A stretch of 64,000 nucleotides of DNA, taken from contig NZ_JABAIL010000008.1 of NCBI RefSeq assembly GCF_012641475.1, forward strand, positions 124,001 to 188,000, given 5' to 3'. Origin of the DNA: Flammeovirga agarivorans (GTDB lineage Bacteria > Bacteroidota > Bacteroidia > Cytophagales > Flammeovirgaceae). The notes beneath the pieces were generated by a model. It worked only from the letters and a program-made list of their open reading frames with translations, made no database searches and was not told the DNA's origin. Shown piece after piece: positions 1-9,468 of this stretch (within the stretch, counting starts at the first letter, position 1; every line of letters starts with the position of its first letter). A program made the translations under genes and the position numbers.

Positions 1-1287
1 GATAATGGAGGTCCTGAGGCACAAAATGCTTCAGATAATGGTGTCCTTAGAGGAGGTAAGAGCAGTGTGACTGAAGGAGGATACAGAGTACCTTTTCTGA
101 TGTCTTGGAAAGGTGAAATTACACCACAAAGTTATGATAAACCAATAAGTGCGTTGGATATCTTGGCTACTTCAGCAGCAGTATCAAATGCAAAGCTTGA
201 TCCTGAAAAGCCTCTAGATGGAGTCAATTTAGTGCCATTTCTAACAGGAGAAAGAACAGGAGAACCCCATGATGCGATTTACCTAAGAAAATTTGATAAT
301 AATAAATACACCATCAGAAAAGGAGATTATAAGCTGATGGTTACAGGAAATCGACAATGGCCCAATGATCTATACAATCTTAAAGATGATATTAGCGAAA
401 CCAAAAGCTTAGTTTCCACTCATAAAGATCTTGTCAAAGAAATGGAAGAAGATTTATATGCTTGGGAAAAGGAACTTATATACCCTACTTTTTTAGGTCT
501 AATTCATATTGATGCAAAAGCGAGACAAATCATAGATTTTCCTGCTATCGCTGACCGAAATATGTTAGAAAGAACTTTTAAATTAGAAGTTCAAGCAAGC
601 TCATATTTACCTGTTGATATTAATATATTAAAAGGAGATGCTACTGTTTCTGGAAATGAGCTAACGGTAAATCAGGCAGGTGAAATTGAAATAGAAGTAC
701 AACAATCAGGAGATGAGCATCATGAATCAGCAGAAGCTGTAAAACAGTCTTTCTATATCACAAAAGTAGAACAAGAAATAACGATTTTACCTATTGAAGA
801 TAAAACAACAGCTGATGATTCGTTTGCAGTAGAGGCTTCTACAACTTCTGGATATCCATTGAAATATACCATTGATGGGCCAGCTACTATAGAGGGGAAT
901 ATGATCACATTAGATATTGCGATAGGTAAGGTGACAGTCACAGCTTCACAAGAAGGTGATCATATTTATCACCCGGCAACATCCACTATTTCCTTCCAAT
1001 TGAGTTTAGTAAATAATCAAGAACAAGAGGGAAGTAAATCAGAAGATGATAAAGTGACCTCATTTGATAGTAGCAGTACTGAATTAACACTATTTCCAAA
1101 TCCTACTCCATCGGAGCTACATATTAAGGCTGATTTTAAAGTAACAGAATTAATAGTGCAAGATATAAATGGTCGAATCCTAGTAAAGGAATTGAACACC
1201 AATACTATTGATGTCTCAAAACTTATTGCTGGGACCTATTTCTTGATGATTAATAACCAACTCAATATACGCTTTAATAAGCACTAG
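1..1287 (+). CDS. Secreted sulfatase, C-terminal part, with T9SS sorting domain (5' end outside window)
   Basis: The reading frame is open from base 1, so the N-terminus with the catalytic Cys/Ser is missing; 428 codons are visible. The first residues (DNGG, then GGK and TEGGYRVPF around bases 1-99) are the classic C-terminal part of the alkaline-phosphatase-fold sulfatase core, followed by the small sulfatase subdomain (YNLKDD, near base 385). After about residue 165 come two Ig-like/MBG-like beta repeats, and from about residue 360 a T9SS type A sorting domain (LFPNPTPSELHI). Known role of the family: hydrolysis of sulfate esters, typically of marine polysaccharides; T9SS would place it at the cell surface or outside. 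The ATG at 67 is internal, not the start. The next gene is another T9SS substrate in the same direction, which suggests a polysaccharide-use locus (inference). Confidence 0.9.
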   Translation, partial: DNGGPEAQNASDNGVLRGGKSSVTEGGYRVPFLMSWKGEITPQSYDKPISALDILATSAAVSNAKLDPEKPLDGVNLVPFLTGERTGEPHDAIYLRKFDNNKYTIRKGDYKLMVTGNRQWPNDLYNLKDDISETKSLVSTHKDLVKEMEEDLYAWEKELIYPTFLGLIHIDAKARQIIDFPAIADRNMLERTFKLEVQASSYLPVDINILKGDATVSGNELTVNQAGEIEIEVQQSGDEHHESAEAVKQSFYITKVEQEITILPIEDKTTADDSFAVEASTTSGYPLKYTIDGPATIEGNMITLDIAIGKVTVTASQEGDHIYHPATSTISFQLSLVNNQEQEGSKSEDDKVTSFDSSSTELTLFPNPTPSELHIKADFKVTELIVQDINGRILVKELNTNTIDVSKLIAGTYFLMINNQLNIRFNKH

Positions 1288-1422
1288 ATCCTTATAGTCA
1301 AAATAGTACTTAACTAGGGTAAACAAATGCTAACAAGAGACTTAAAAGAGTAGTAGGTTTACATAAAGTGTATTAAACACACAAAAAAACATTTTTTTAC
1401 TAACACCTTCTTTTTGAATTAG

Positions 1423-4400
1423 ATGATGATAAGAATTTTACTCAACAAAATTACAGCTATCTGTGCTTTTCTCGCTATCGTAGCTCTCCAAGGAAAGGCT
1501 TTTGCTCAAGACGCATTTTATGTAGATGCAGAAATTGGTGAAGACTTAATCTCTGAAACAATTGATGATGAAGAGATCATTTATGGTTTAACACCAGAAC
1601 ATCCTTTTAAAACATTAGGCTTTATCCTTTACCACACAACAAGTATTGGAGAAGGGAAAGAAGGAGCCTATACAGGAGAATACTCGAATTTAACGGAGAT
1701 CAATATTTATATTAAAGGTATTGCAAAAGTAGACAATCAGACAATTTCTGGAGGTTCAAAAATGTATACGTTTTATGGTGAAGGAGCAGATAAAACATTC
1801 TTACAGCCAACGGACGAATACGATAATACAGTACAAGGTTTAGTATTTAATACCACTGCTGTTCTTCATGATCTTACACTAAGAAATTATAATTCCACCG
1901 TTAATGGTCCTGCAATAAAAATTAACCCTACAGGAGCCGGTACTTTGAATAATGTCAACGTAATTGACAATTATGGGAGTAACAATGGTGGAGCAATCTA
2001 CTCTTCGGGTGAATTGTATATTAATAACTCGTTTTTTGCAAGAAACCAGACAAAATCGAATGGTTCCGCAGTGCATGTTAATGAAGGAACGCTAGAAATA
2101 ATCAACTCTTTATTTACATTAAATAACCTGTACCAAACAAGTTGGACTGCAGGAACGATAAATGTCGCTCCTCCTGTAGATAAAACGGCTACGTTTAAAA
2201 TGGTCAACAGTACAGTGTTTAATAACAGTAGTGATGGTACAGGTGGTGCAGGTATAAACCTAAGTGATAAAAATGGGAAGCTAACTTCTGTTGAAATTAT
2301 CAATACCGTTGCTTTTAATAACTATAACCTGAAGAACAGTTGGTACAAAAGTATTAACTGGGATACTAAAGGTGAAGATGATACCTACGACCTGTTGGTA
2401 CTGAAAAATAATATTGTAGAAACAACAAGTTTTGGTGATTCTTTTAAAGCCGAAGATCAGAATGTTATTGGTGGTGATATCGAATCATTAAAGTTTGGTG
2501 ATAATATAGAGGTTGCAGCAAACGGAGTACAATTTATTCCTGTTTTAGCTGGAAGTGTATTAGAGGATGCAGCAAATATGATGTATGCCCCTGAAAAAGA
2601 TATGATTGGTAATCTACAATCGGGTGATAGTAGAGATATTGGTGCTATTGAGTACCAGGTTCCTGCATCAGAATTGTATGTGGATAGTCAAAATGGTTTA
2701 GACACGAATAGTGGTTCAATGGATATGCCATTACAATCTTTTAATAAGGCATTGACATTATTGAATGGTTCAACAGGCGTAACAATTTTTGTAAAAGGGA
2801 CATTCAATGACCAATCTTTAGAAATTGCAGAAGGGAGTGATATAACGATTAAAGGATGGGACGGACAGGCTGTATTTGCAGGTTCTGGAACAGGCAAATT
2901 CTTATCTGTATTGGGAAGTGTGACCTTAGATCAAATTACTGTAAAAGATTATTTATCCGCCGATGGTGGTGGAGCTATCAACGTTCTTTCAACAGGTAGT
3001 TTAGTAGTAAAGAACTGTAACTTTATCAATAACCAAGCGATTAATGGAGAAGAATCCTTAAATGGAGGTGCAATTGTAAGTGGTGGTATATTGGAAGTTT
3101 ATAACTCTTACTTTGGCGAAAATAGAGCATTCAATAGAGGAGGAGCTATCGCAGTCTCTACAGGTTCATTTACTATGAAAAATACCACTGTTCATAAAAA
3201 CACAACTGCTAAAGGTGGTGGTGCAGTAGCTGTTTTTGCTAACTCAACAAGAAATACAGATTTAATACTTGAGAACAATACTTTTACTGCAAACTATAAT
3301 TACTTAGGAGAAGAAACAGTTGGAGGAGCTACAGGTTTATGGTTAAGTCATGGTACCAATGGTTACCTTTTAAATCTTATTAATGTAAGCAATAACTTAT
3401 TGTACAATTATGTATGGCAAGTCAGCGATGGGTGGCAATTGGATATTTTTGTGAGTTCAGGTAGTAACGTGATCAATGCAAATACAACTACTTTTAGAAA
3501 TAACCTTTTCCATACTGTAAATGCAGTTTTCCAAATGCCTACAGCCGGTAACAACACACAAGCTTCCAATGCGGATGGTGTAGAAGTTATTGATAAAATA
3601 AAAGTTGCAACAACTCTTTCTACCAATCAGCTTGGAGTACATTTTATAGAAATTACTGAGGGTAGTGTTGCAGTAGATGCTGGTATTAATGATTTCGGTA
3701 CTGCAACTGATATATTAGGTAAAGAAGTGAACGGCACAAGAGATATAGGGGTATTCGAACTAAATGGTATCGATACAAGAGAGCCGGTTTTAATCACATT
3801 AAATACAGCCGACGTTGTCTATACTGGTGAAGAAGTAATGTTGGATTTCACAGTTTTAGATGACCAAGATAACGATATTACAGAAAGTGTATCTCTTATG
3901 GTTAAGTATAATGGTAAAGATGAAATGCCATTAAATGCAGGAAACTACAACATCGTAGCTACAGTAGATGAAGCCATGTATTCCGGTCAATTAGAGACCA
4001 CTTTTGTTATTGAAAAGGCGGAAGGTGAAATCACAATTTCTGATGATGACTTATCAGTTGAATATAATGGAAATACTCAGGAGGTGAATGTAGTAACTGA
4101 TTTTCAATATTCTATTTTATATGTTGATGAGCTGAATAATGAATCATCGGAAGCTCCAATGAATGCAGGAGATTATGACGTAACAGTTGAAATTGTTGAT
4201 GAAAACTATCAGGGAGATTTCTCTTCAACTTATACTATTACGCAAAGAGCTGTAACCATTGAAGAAGTAAGTTCAACACCTTCATATACAGGTGAAGCTA
4301 TAGCTTTTCAATATGTAGTTAAAGATGGAGATGATAATGATATTTCTGATCAAGTAAATACGGTAACAACTTATGATATGTCTGAGACAGTACCATCAGA

Positions 4401-6084
4401 TGCTGGAACATATGCTGTTGTAGTCACTGTTGTGGATGATAATAACTTCTCAGAAAATACTTTGAGCACTAATTTCACTATCACCCCTGCAACAGTCACT
4501 TTTGCAGTAGGTGAAACCACATTTACCTACAATGGAGAAGAACAAATACCTACGGTGACCCCAAGTATTGAAGTAGCTTTAAATCAAACAGTAACTGGAG
4601 ATGCATCAGAAAGTATAAATGCTGGTAGTTATACGTTAACAACAACTATTAATGATGACAATTATACAGGATCAGATGTAAGTAACTTTGTGATTAATAA
4701 AGCTACAGCTAAAATTGAAATTTCAGATTTAACTTTTATCCATGATGGTAATGCAAAAGCAGTTACTGTTATAATCAAGGATAATGAAGGTCAGGATTTA
4801 GATGTAAATTACGATATCACTTACAAACAAAATGATGAAGAAATTTTGCCTATTGAGGTAGGAGAGTATGATGTAACCGTTATGATAACTGATGATAATT
4901 ATGAAGGTACAGAAACGGCCACATTAGAAATCACGGAGAAGATGATTGCTTATATTACAGCAACAACATCAACTACATATAATGGTGAGGCCCAACCAAT
5001 CGTTTATGAAATTAAAGATGCTGAAGGAACACTAATTTCTGTAGATCAAGTGGATATTACTTACGATAGTGAAACAGACGTTCCAACCAACGCTGATACA
5101 TATGATGTAAATATCAGTATTACGGATGATATGTATGCCGGTAATGCCGATTTCTCTTATACGATTCATAAAGCAGAAGTTCAGTTTACAGTAGGTGCAG
5201 AAACTTTTACTTACACAGGCGAACTTCAAACTCCTGAGGTCACAACCAACGTTAATGGTATAGCAGCGATCACTGAACTTACTGCAGGTAATGGTATTGA
5301 TGCCGGTTCACATACACTCTCTTTATCGGTAGATGATCAAAATTATGAAGGTTCGGATGAAGTGACTTATTCAATTGGTAAAGCAGCTGTGGACATTTCG
5401 GTGTCGGGATTAAATCATACATATGATATGACAGAAAAAGAAGCTACCGTTACAACTGATATGGATAATTTAGAAATGACGGTGACGTACAATGACTCTG
5501 AAGAGTTACCAATGAATGCAGGATCTTATGAGGTTGTCGCAACAATTGTAGACGATAATTATGAAGGGTCAACGACGGTATCTTTAGTGATCTCTAAAGC
5601 AATAGCGACGATCACCCTATCAGATTTAGTACATGATTTCGATGGTACTTCTAAATCAGCAACTGCAACATCAGATGTTGAAGGATTGGAAGTAACAGTA
5701 ACCTATGATGGAGAAACTGAGGCTCCAATGGAAGCTGGAGAGTACGAAGTAGTAGCAAATATTGAAGATGCTAATTATGAGGGTACAGCAACAGAAACTC
5801 TCGTAATTAATGCAGTAACGGAAGAAGAACCACCATTGTCTGCAGCAGATGATCTATTTGGTGTAAGTGTTTATCCAAACCCAAATACCGGTCAGTTTAC
5901 TATTGATGTAGGTACATCAAACCCTACAAGTATTTCGATTTACACAGTAAGTGGTGTTGAGGTGTATAGTACAGAATTGGTGAATAGCAAAGTCATCACT
6001 CTTCCTTCAAATGCTAAAGGAGTATTAATTGTAAAAATGATTAGCGGAGATAAATCTTCAATTGAGAAGATATATGTAAAATAA
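1423..6084 (+). CDS. Large secreted beta-helix protein with nine MBG repeats and T9SS sorting domain
   Basis: A 1553-residue protein with an N-terminal signal peptide ending near AFAQD. Residues about 30-410 and 415-785 are two right-handed parallel beta-helix units. Each opens with an FYVDAEIG/LYVDSQNG motif (DUF1565-like) and continues with N-rich rungs such as NGGAIYSSG and GGAINVLSTG. From about residue 788 nine repeats of about 75 residues follow, each with a YNGE/YTGE-type motif and an APMNAGDYDVTV-type motif, as in MBG domains. Residues about 1480-1553 are a T9SS type A sorting domain (VYPNPNTGQF). It is likely exported and attached to the surface or released. Beta-helices of this kind occur in polysaccharide-active enzymes and adhesins, but I see no clear catalytic site, so activity is undetermined. 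The repeats could act as a stalk (inference). Confidence 0.85.
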   Translation: MMIRILLNKITAICAFLAIVALQGKAFAQDAFYVDAEIGEDLISETIDDEEIIYGLTPEHPFKTLGFILYHTTSIGEGKEGAYTGEYSNLTEINIYIKGIAKVDNQTISGGSKMYTFYGEGADKTFLQPTDEYDNTVQGLVFNTTAVLHDLTLRNYNSTVNGPAIKINPTGAGTLNNVNVIDNYGSNNGGAIYSSGELYINNSFFARNQTKSNGSAVHVNEGTLEIINSLFTLNNLYQTSWTAGTINVAPPVDKTATFKMVNSTVFNNSSDGTGGAGINLSDKNGKLTSVEIINTVAFNNYNLKNSWYKSINWDTKGEDDTYDLLVLKNNIVETTSFGDSFKAEDQNVIGGDIESLKFGDNIEVAANGVQFIPVLAGSVLEDAANMMYAPEKDMIGNLQSGDSRDIGAIEYQVPASELYVDSQNGLDTNSGSMDMPLQSFNKALTLLNGSTGVTIFVKGTFNDQSLEIAEGSDITIKGWDGQAVFAGSGTGKFLSVLGSVTLDQITVKDYLSADGGGAINVLSTGSLVVKNCNFINNQAINGEESLNGGAIVSGGILEVYNSYFGENRAFNRGGAIAVSTGSFTMKNTTVHKNTTAKGGGAVAVFANSTRNTDLILENNTFTANYNYLGEETVGGATGLWLSHGTNGYLLNLINVSNNLLYNYVWQVSDGWQLDIFVSSGSNVINANTTTFRNNLFHTVNAVFQMPTAGNNTQASNADGVEVIDKIKVATTLSTNQLGVHFIEITEGSVAVDAGINDFGTATDILGKEVNGTRDIGVFELNGIDTREPVLITLNTADVVYTGEEVMLDFTVLDDQDNDITESVSLMVKYNGKDEMPLNAGNYNIVATVDEAMYSGQLETTFVIEKAEGEITISDDDLSVEYNGNTQEVNVVTDFQYSILYVDELNNESSEAPMNAGDYDVTVEIVDENYQGDFSSTYTITQRAVTIEEVSSTPSYTGEAIAFQYVVKDGDDNDISDQVNTVTTYDMSETVPSDAGTYAVVVTVVDDNNFSENTLSTNFTITPATVTFAVGETTFTYNGEEQIPTVTPSIEVALNQTVTGDASESINAGSYTLTTTINDDNYTGSDVSNFVINKATAKIEISDLTFIHDGNAKAVTVIIKDNEGQDLDVNYDITYKQNDEEILPIEVGEYDVTVMITDDNYEGTETATLEITEKMIAYITATTSTTYNGEAQPIVYEIKDAEGTLISVDQVDITYDSETDVPTNADTYDVNISITDDMYAGNADFSYTIHKAEVQFTVGAETFTYTGELQTPEVTTNVNGIAAITELTAGNGIDAGSHTLSLSVDDQNYEGSDEVTYSIGKAAVDISVSGLNHTYDMTEKEATVTTDMDNLEMTVTYNDSEELPMNAGSYEVVATIVDDNYEGSTTVSLVISKAIATITLSDLVHDFDGTSKSATATSDVEGLEVTVTYDGETEAPMEAGEYEVVANIEDANYEGTATETLVINAVTEEEPPLSAADDLFGVSVYPNPNTGQFTIDVGTSNPTSISIYTVSGVEVYSTELVNSKVITLPSNAKGVLIVKMISGDKSSIEKIYVK

Positions 6085-6103
6085 AATGTGTATTTAAGTT
6101 CAA

Positions 6104-6137
6104 CGAAGCTTCCAGTAATTGGGGGCTTCGTTTTTTT
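6104..6137 (+). terminator. Rho-independent terminator after the beta-helix protein
   Basis: The stem CGAAGCTTCC pairs with GGGGGCTTCG (two G-T wobbles) and is followed by seven T. It lies 20 bases after the stop codon at 6084. Confidence 0.85.
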
Positions 6138-6411
6138 AAAAGGATTGATACATTCCGAATATTGGAAAGAAATGATGAAAAATAAAACACAGTAAATCCA
6201 TCGAGAGGATAATTTAATAGTGATACAAAAAAGAGGTTATTGAGAAAGTAACCTCTTTTTTGGTATTTATTCGGAAGCATTTGACTTCAATTTGGTAATA
6301 CTAACTTTAATTACTCCCGTTATACTAATCGAACGTCATCCAAACTAAAACCACATTTCAGGATGGCTTCAGAATTTACCTATCATTAATTTTAATAACC
6401 AACTTTTAAAA
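6138..6411. other. Intergenic, 274 bp, with a second hairpin terminator at 6229-6262
   Basis: No credible ORF. A second perfect stem (AAAGAGGTTA with TAACCTCTTT, 9-base loop, T-run) lies at 6229-6262, about 100 bases after the first terminator. It may be a backup terminator or the end of a short transcript from 6140-6230. Confidence 0.6.
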
Positions 6412-6918
6412 ATGAGAAAAATCTTACTATTCGGATTGTCTATTGTTTTGTTGTCATCTTGTGGAAGTGATGATTTGGGACCTATTGGCGGAATTGATAA
6501 GGATGATCCTATCGAAGGAATTCCTCCAACAGATGGAGACGGTAATGGTTCAGACAAAGACGGTGATACTGATATTGGAATTAGACCTCCAGTAGTAGAC
6601 CCAGAAGCACCGGAAGAGCCTATCGACCCTGATTTTGGTAACCCAGGTGGAGATGACGATATCATTGTATCTCCTGTAATTGGTACAGCAAAAAGAATTA
6701 GCGATGATAATCTTGACCTTCAAGTTACTTTGAATAATGAAATTGTACCAAGAACAGCAGAACGTTTCGAAAGTCAAAAAGAGGTCTATTACATTTATAA
6801 AGGAGAAAAATATATTGATAGAGGATTTACAGGTAACACATGGGAGATGATCTCAAAAACTACTAGACAAGTAATTTATATCGATATAAGTAATGGTAAT
6901 ATTACTAGAAAGCTTTAA
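6412..6918 (+). CDS. Small Asp/Gly/Pro-rich lipoprotein of unknown function
   Basis: 168 residues. The N-terminus MRKILLFGLSIVLLSSCGS is a lipoprotein signal peptide with an LSSC lipobox, so the protein is probably anchored in a membrane facing the periplasm or surface. Residues about 20-85 are low-complexity and rich in D, G, P and I (DGDGNGSDKDGDTD, PEAPEEPIDPDFG), which looks like a flexible acidic linker that may bind calcium (inference). Residues 90-168 form a small beta-rich domain ending in IDISNGNITRKL that I do not recognise. It stands alone between two terminators, so it is probably monocistronic. Confidence 0.7.
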   Translation: MRKILLFGLSIVLLSSCGSDDLGPIGGIDKDDPIEGIPPTDGDGNGSDKDGDTDIGIRPPVVDPEAPEEPIDPDFGNPGGDDDIIVSPVIGTAKRISDDNLDLQVTLNNEIVPRTAERFESQKEVYYIYKGEKYIDRGFTGNTWEMISKTTRQVIYIDISNGNITRKL

Positions 6919-6983
6919 AGAATTAATAACCCTTTACCCAGACATCTCGAAAAGTTAAAGAGGTGTACGTATACTATTTATTC

Positions 6984-7015
6984 AGCCTACTTCCTAAATG
7001 GAGTAGGCTTTTTTG
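6984..7015 (+). terminator. Rho-independent terminator after the 6412 lipoprotein
   Basis: The stem AGCCTACT/AGTAGGCT with a 10-base loop is followed by a T-run. It lies 66 bases after the stop codon. Confidence 0.85.
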
Positions 7016-7038
7016 TATATCTAAGGGTTTGTAAGCAC

Positions 7039-7080
7039 AAAAAGGAAGCGAAGGTAAATAAATCACCTTGCTTCCTTTTA
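7039..7080 (-). terminator. Bidirectional hairpin terminator between convergent genes
   Basis: The arms AAAAGGAAGC and GCTTCCTTTT are extended by AAGGT/ACCTT. The sequence is A-rich on the left and T-rich on the right, so it can end transcription on either strand. It most likely serves the minus-strand lipoprotein ending at 7200. Confidence 0.7.
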
Positions 7081-7199
7081 TTTATATTAAAAACTTCTCG
7101 AGAGGTCATATGACCTAAACATGATAATACATCTGGAGGGAACCTTACTTTTAGATATACATTACCTCACCTTCGAAGTTTATCAATTTTATTAGATAA

Positions 7200-8159
7200 T
7201 TAGTCTAACTCAACTACTTCGTCGTCGATTACTAATTGTACGAATTCGAATTCTGAAGTTAAGTCTTGGAATGATGGAGTGAATTTCTCATCGATATCGA
7301 ATACGAAACCTTTAGATAAACCGTTCTCGATTGAGAAAGTTTTGTCTTTGTGACCATCTAATGTCCATTGGTGGAATTCACCAGTTCTTTCACCTTGAGA
7401 GTTTACTTCTACAACTTCGATTTTGATAACTACGAACGCACCTGTTACAGCTTCAACGTCAGTGAAGTCAAATCCGATAGCGAAGATATCGTTAGGCATT
7501 TGGTTTTCTACTGGAATACCTTCTACTTTACCGATTTTCTTACCTTGCTTGTTGTATACAGTAAATTCAGCACCAAGTCTCCAGTTTTCGTTTGGAGATT
7601 CGAAAGCGATACCTACAGCGATACGACCGTTTTGAGGCATCATTACGAATGGATCAAGAACTGTTGCAGAGTTAACATCTTGAGATTGAGTTCCTGATAA
7701 GAAGTTAACGATTGGCTCTCTTTGCTCACGCATGTAATCTAAAACAGCTTCACCGTTGTACTCAGATAATTGATCGATGTGGATTGGCTCTCCAACTGCT
7801 ACTTCATGACCTGCAGGAATAACTGCTGGGTAGTCTGCGTAGAAGTCGTTGTAACCGTAAGGAATGTCTTTTAATAATTGGTTTACTGGGTCGTAAGAAT
7901 AACCACGAGCAGCAACACCGTTTTGTGAAACGTGAACGTTAATGTTAGCATAATCTACAGTTACGTCGTCAGTTTCTTGACCTGCAGCTCTAGAAACACC
8001 ACCCATGATAAATGAAGTTGGTAATTCTGATAGAGACTGTGAAGGAATTACGTTTTCTTGATCAGCTCCTGGAGTCATTAATGATTCTTGTGGGTTACAT
8101 GCAATTGCACCTAACGCGATTGAAGCTACACCTAATTTAGCAAGTAAATTGTTTTTCAT
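7200..8159 (-). CDS. Lipoprotein, paralog of the gene at 9469
   Basis: 319 residues with a lipoprotein signal (MKNNLLAKLGVASIALGAIACNP, lipobox AIAC). No family recognised. Residues about 125-300 align by eye with the lipoprotein at 9469-10494. Shared words are NGRI-VGI, VYNKQGK/VYNKHGK, DFTD followed by TGAFVVI, WTLDG and IENG-SKG. The C-terminal half therefore looks like a conserved beta-rich domain and the N-terminal half is variable. Compared with its paralog this gene uses more GGT, GCT, AAC and TTC codons, consistent with higher expression (a qualitative impression). The 476-bp gap upstream is shared with the divergent DUF3050 gene. Confidence 0.75.
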   Translation of the reverse strand: MKNNLLAKLGVASIALGAIACNPQESLMTPGADQENVIPSQSLSELPTSFIMGGVSRAAGQETDDVTVDYANINVHVSQNGVAARGYSYDPVNQLLKDIPYGYNDFYADYPAVIPAGHEVAVGEPIHIDQLSEYNGEAVLDYMREQREPIVNFLSGTQSQDVNSATVLDPFVMMPQNGRIAVGIAFESPNENWRLGAEFTVYNKQGKKIGKVEGIPVENQMPNDIFAIGFDFTDVEAVTGAFVVIKIEVVEVNSQGERTGEFHQWTLDGHKDKTFSIENGLSKGFVFDIDEKFTPSFQDLTSEFEFVQLVIDDEVVELD

Positions 8160-8635
8160 TTTTAAAAAAAATTAAAAGTATTTGTTATAATTAATATGTT
8201 TGAGTCGCTTTCTTTAACTTACTCTGGGTTATTATTTTTGAAGATTATTAGAGCTGTTATTGAAAACTTAATTACTATAACGCCACTTTTTAGGGTTGGA
8301 CATACGAATAGTGTTTGTCTGTTTTCAATTTCTGTCTTTTGAAGAAAAAACATCATTTATTGCTATTAATGAGTTATTTTAAGGAAGGAATCATTCATTT
8401 ATAATCAAATGATGAGATAAGAACTTAAAGAAGAAATAAAAAAGAAGCTTACTTTTAGTGATGAATAATTACGTTTTCGGGAATTATATCTTTTTGGGTT
8501 TTTCTGCCTACTTCAATTGATTACCTTTGTGATTCATCCAGCATGATAAACTACAAACAGTACTCATCAGAAGAAGAACATTTTTGATCTCAATCTGTTT
8601 ACTGTCTATATAAGAGAACAATCAAACTTTATACA
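8160..8635. other. Divergent intergenic region, 476 bp
   Basis: AT-rich, with no ORF on either strand. A TACCTTTG word at 8522-8529 fits the Bacteroidota -7 box and points toward the DUF3050 gene, but the nearest upstream TTTG (8493-8496) is 25 bases away, longer than usual. No clear promoter was found for the minus-strand lipoprotein. Confidence 0.45.
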
Positions 8636-9421
8636 ATGCTTACTGTAGAAAATATCGAAAAGGAGATTCAGGAATTAAGGAATGAACTCTCTAACCATGC
8701 GTTATATAAAAACTTAAAAGAGGTAGAAGATATCAAAGTTTTTATGGAGCATCATGTTTTTGCTGTATGGGATTTTATGTCCCTTTTAAAAGCATTACAA
8801 CAGCAGCTTACAAATGTCACATTCCCTTGGACACCACCTGCCAATCCTGCCGTAGCAAGATTTATCAATGAAATCGTTTGTGGAGAGGAAAGTGATATCA
8901 ATGAGTTGGGTGAACCAAAGAGTCATTATGAAATGTATTTGGATGCAATGGCTCAAGTGTCAGCTAACACTGCTCCTATCTTCCAATTCGTAAATGAAAT
9001 TCAAAACGGGGTATCAGTAGAAGAGGCATTAAAAAATACTGGAATCGATCAACGAGTAGCAGCTTTTGTCAACTATACATTTTCTGTAATCCATACCAAT
9101 AAAACGCATTTGGTTGCATCTGCTTTTACATTTGGTAGGGAAGATGTTATTCCAGATATGTTCTTTGAAATCTTAAAGAATACAGAGGAACAGGAAAAGT
9201 ATAATAAGGTAATCTATTACCTAAAAAGACATATAGAGCTAGATGGTGATGAGCATGGTCCATTGTCCTTACAAATGGTGACAGAACTTTGTGGAGATGA
9301 CCCAATAAAATGGGAAGAAACTTTAGCAACAGCTAAGGAGGCTTTGAAAAAAAGAATAGAACTTTGGGATGCAATTAATGATCTCATAAAAGAGAATCAA
9401 CCTGAAGAAGCGATGGCATAA
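8636..9421 (+). CDS. DUF3050 family protein (heme-oxygenase-like fold)
   Basis: 261 residues, soluble, no signal peptide. The motif [17 protein letters not shown] (residues 36-52), [10 protein letters not shown] (96-105), [13 protein letters not shown] (164-176) and [17 protein letters not shown] (195-211) are the signature of the DUF3050 family, which has the all-helical heme-oxygenase/TenA fold. Conserved acidic and His residues (E38, H39/H40, E169, H199, D203, H207) are spaced as in heme-oxygenase-like diiron oxidases (HDO), so it may be a metal-dependent oxidase. That function is inferred and the substrate is unknown. It sits between two paralogous lipoproteins on the opposite strand and ends at a bidirectional terminator, so it appears monocistronic. 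Confidence 0.85.
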   Translation: MLTVENIEKEIQELRNELSNHALYKNLKEVEDIKVFMEHHVFAVWDFMSLLKALQQQLTNVTFPWTPPANPAVARFINEIVCGEESDINELGEPKSHYEMYLDAMAQVSANTAPIFQFVNEIQNGVSVEEALKNTGIDQRVAAFVNYTFSVIHTNKTHLVASAFTFGREDVIPDMFFEILKNTEEQEKYNKVIYYLKRHIELDGDEHGPLSLQMVTELCGDDPIKWEETLATAKEALKKRIELWDAINDLIKENQPEEAMA

Positions 9422-9422
9422 A

Positions 9423-9464
9423 AAAAAGCGTCAACCACTTATTATCAATAGGGTTGACGCTTTT
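9423..9464 (+). terminator. Bidirectional terminator between DUF3050 and the convergent lipoprotein
   Basis: The perfect 13-bp stem AAAAGCGTCAACC with GGTTGACGCTTTT has A-rich and T-rich flanks. The stop codons of the convergent genes lie at 9421 and 9469, so both use it. Confidence 0.9.
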
Positions 9465-9468
9465 ATTT

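Noticed and set aside
4700-5800. Possible internal frameshifts or recombination in the MBG repeat array
   Set aside because: The frame stays open through all nine repeats and on into the T9SS domain; repeats are diverged, not identical.
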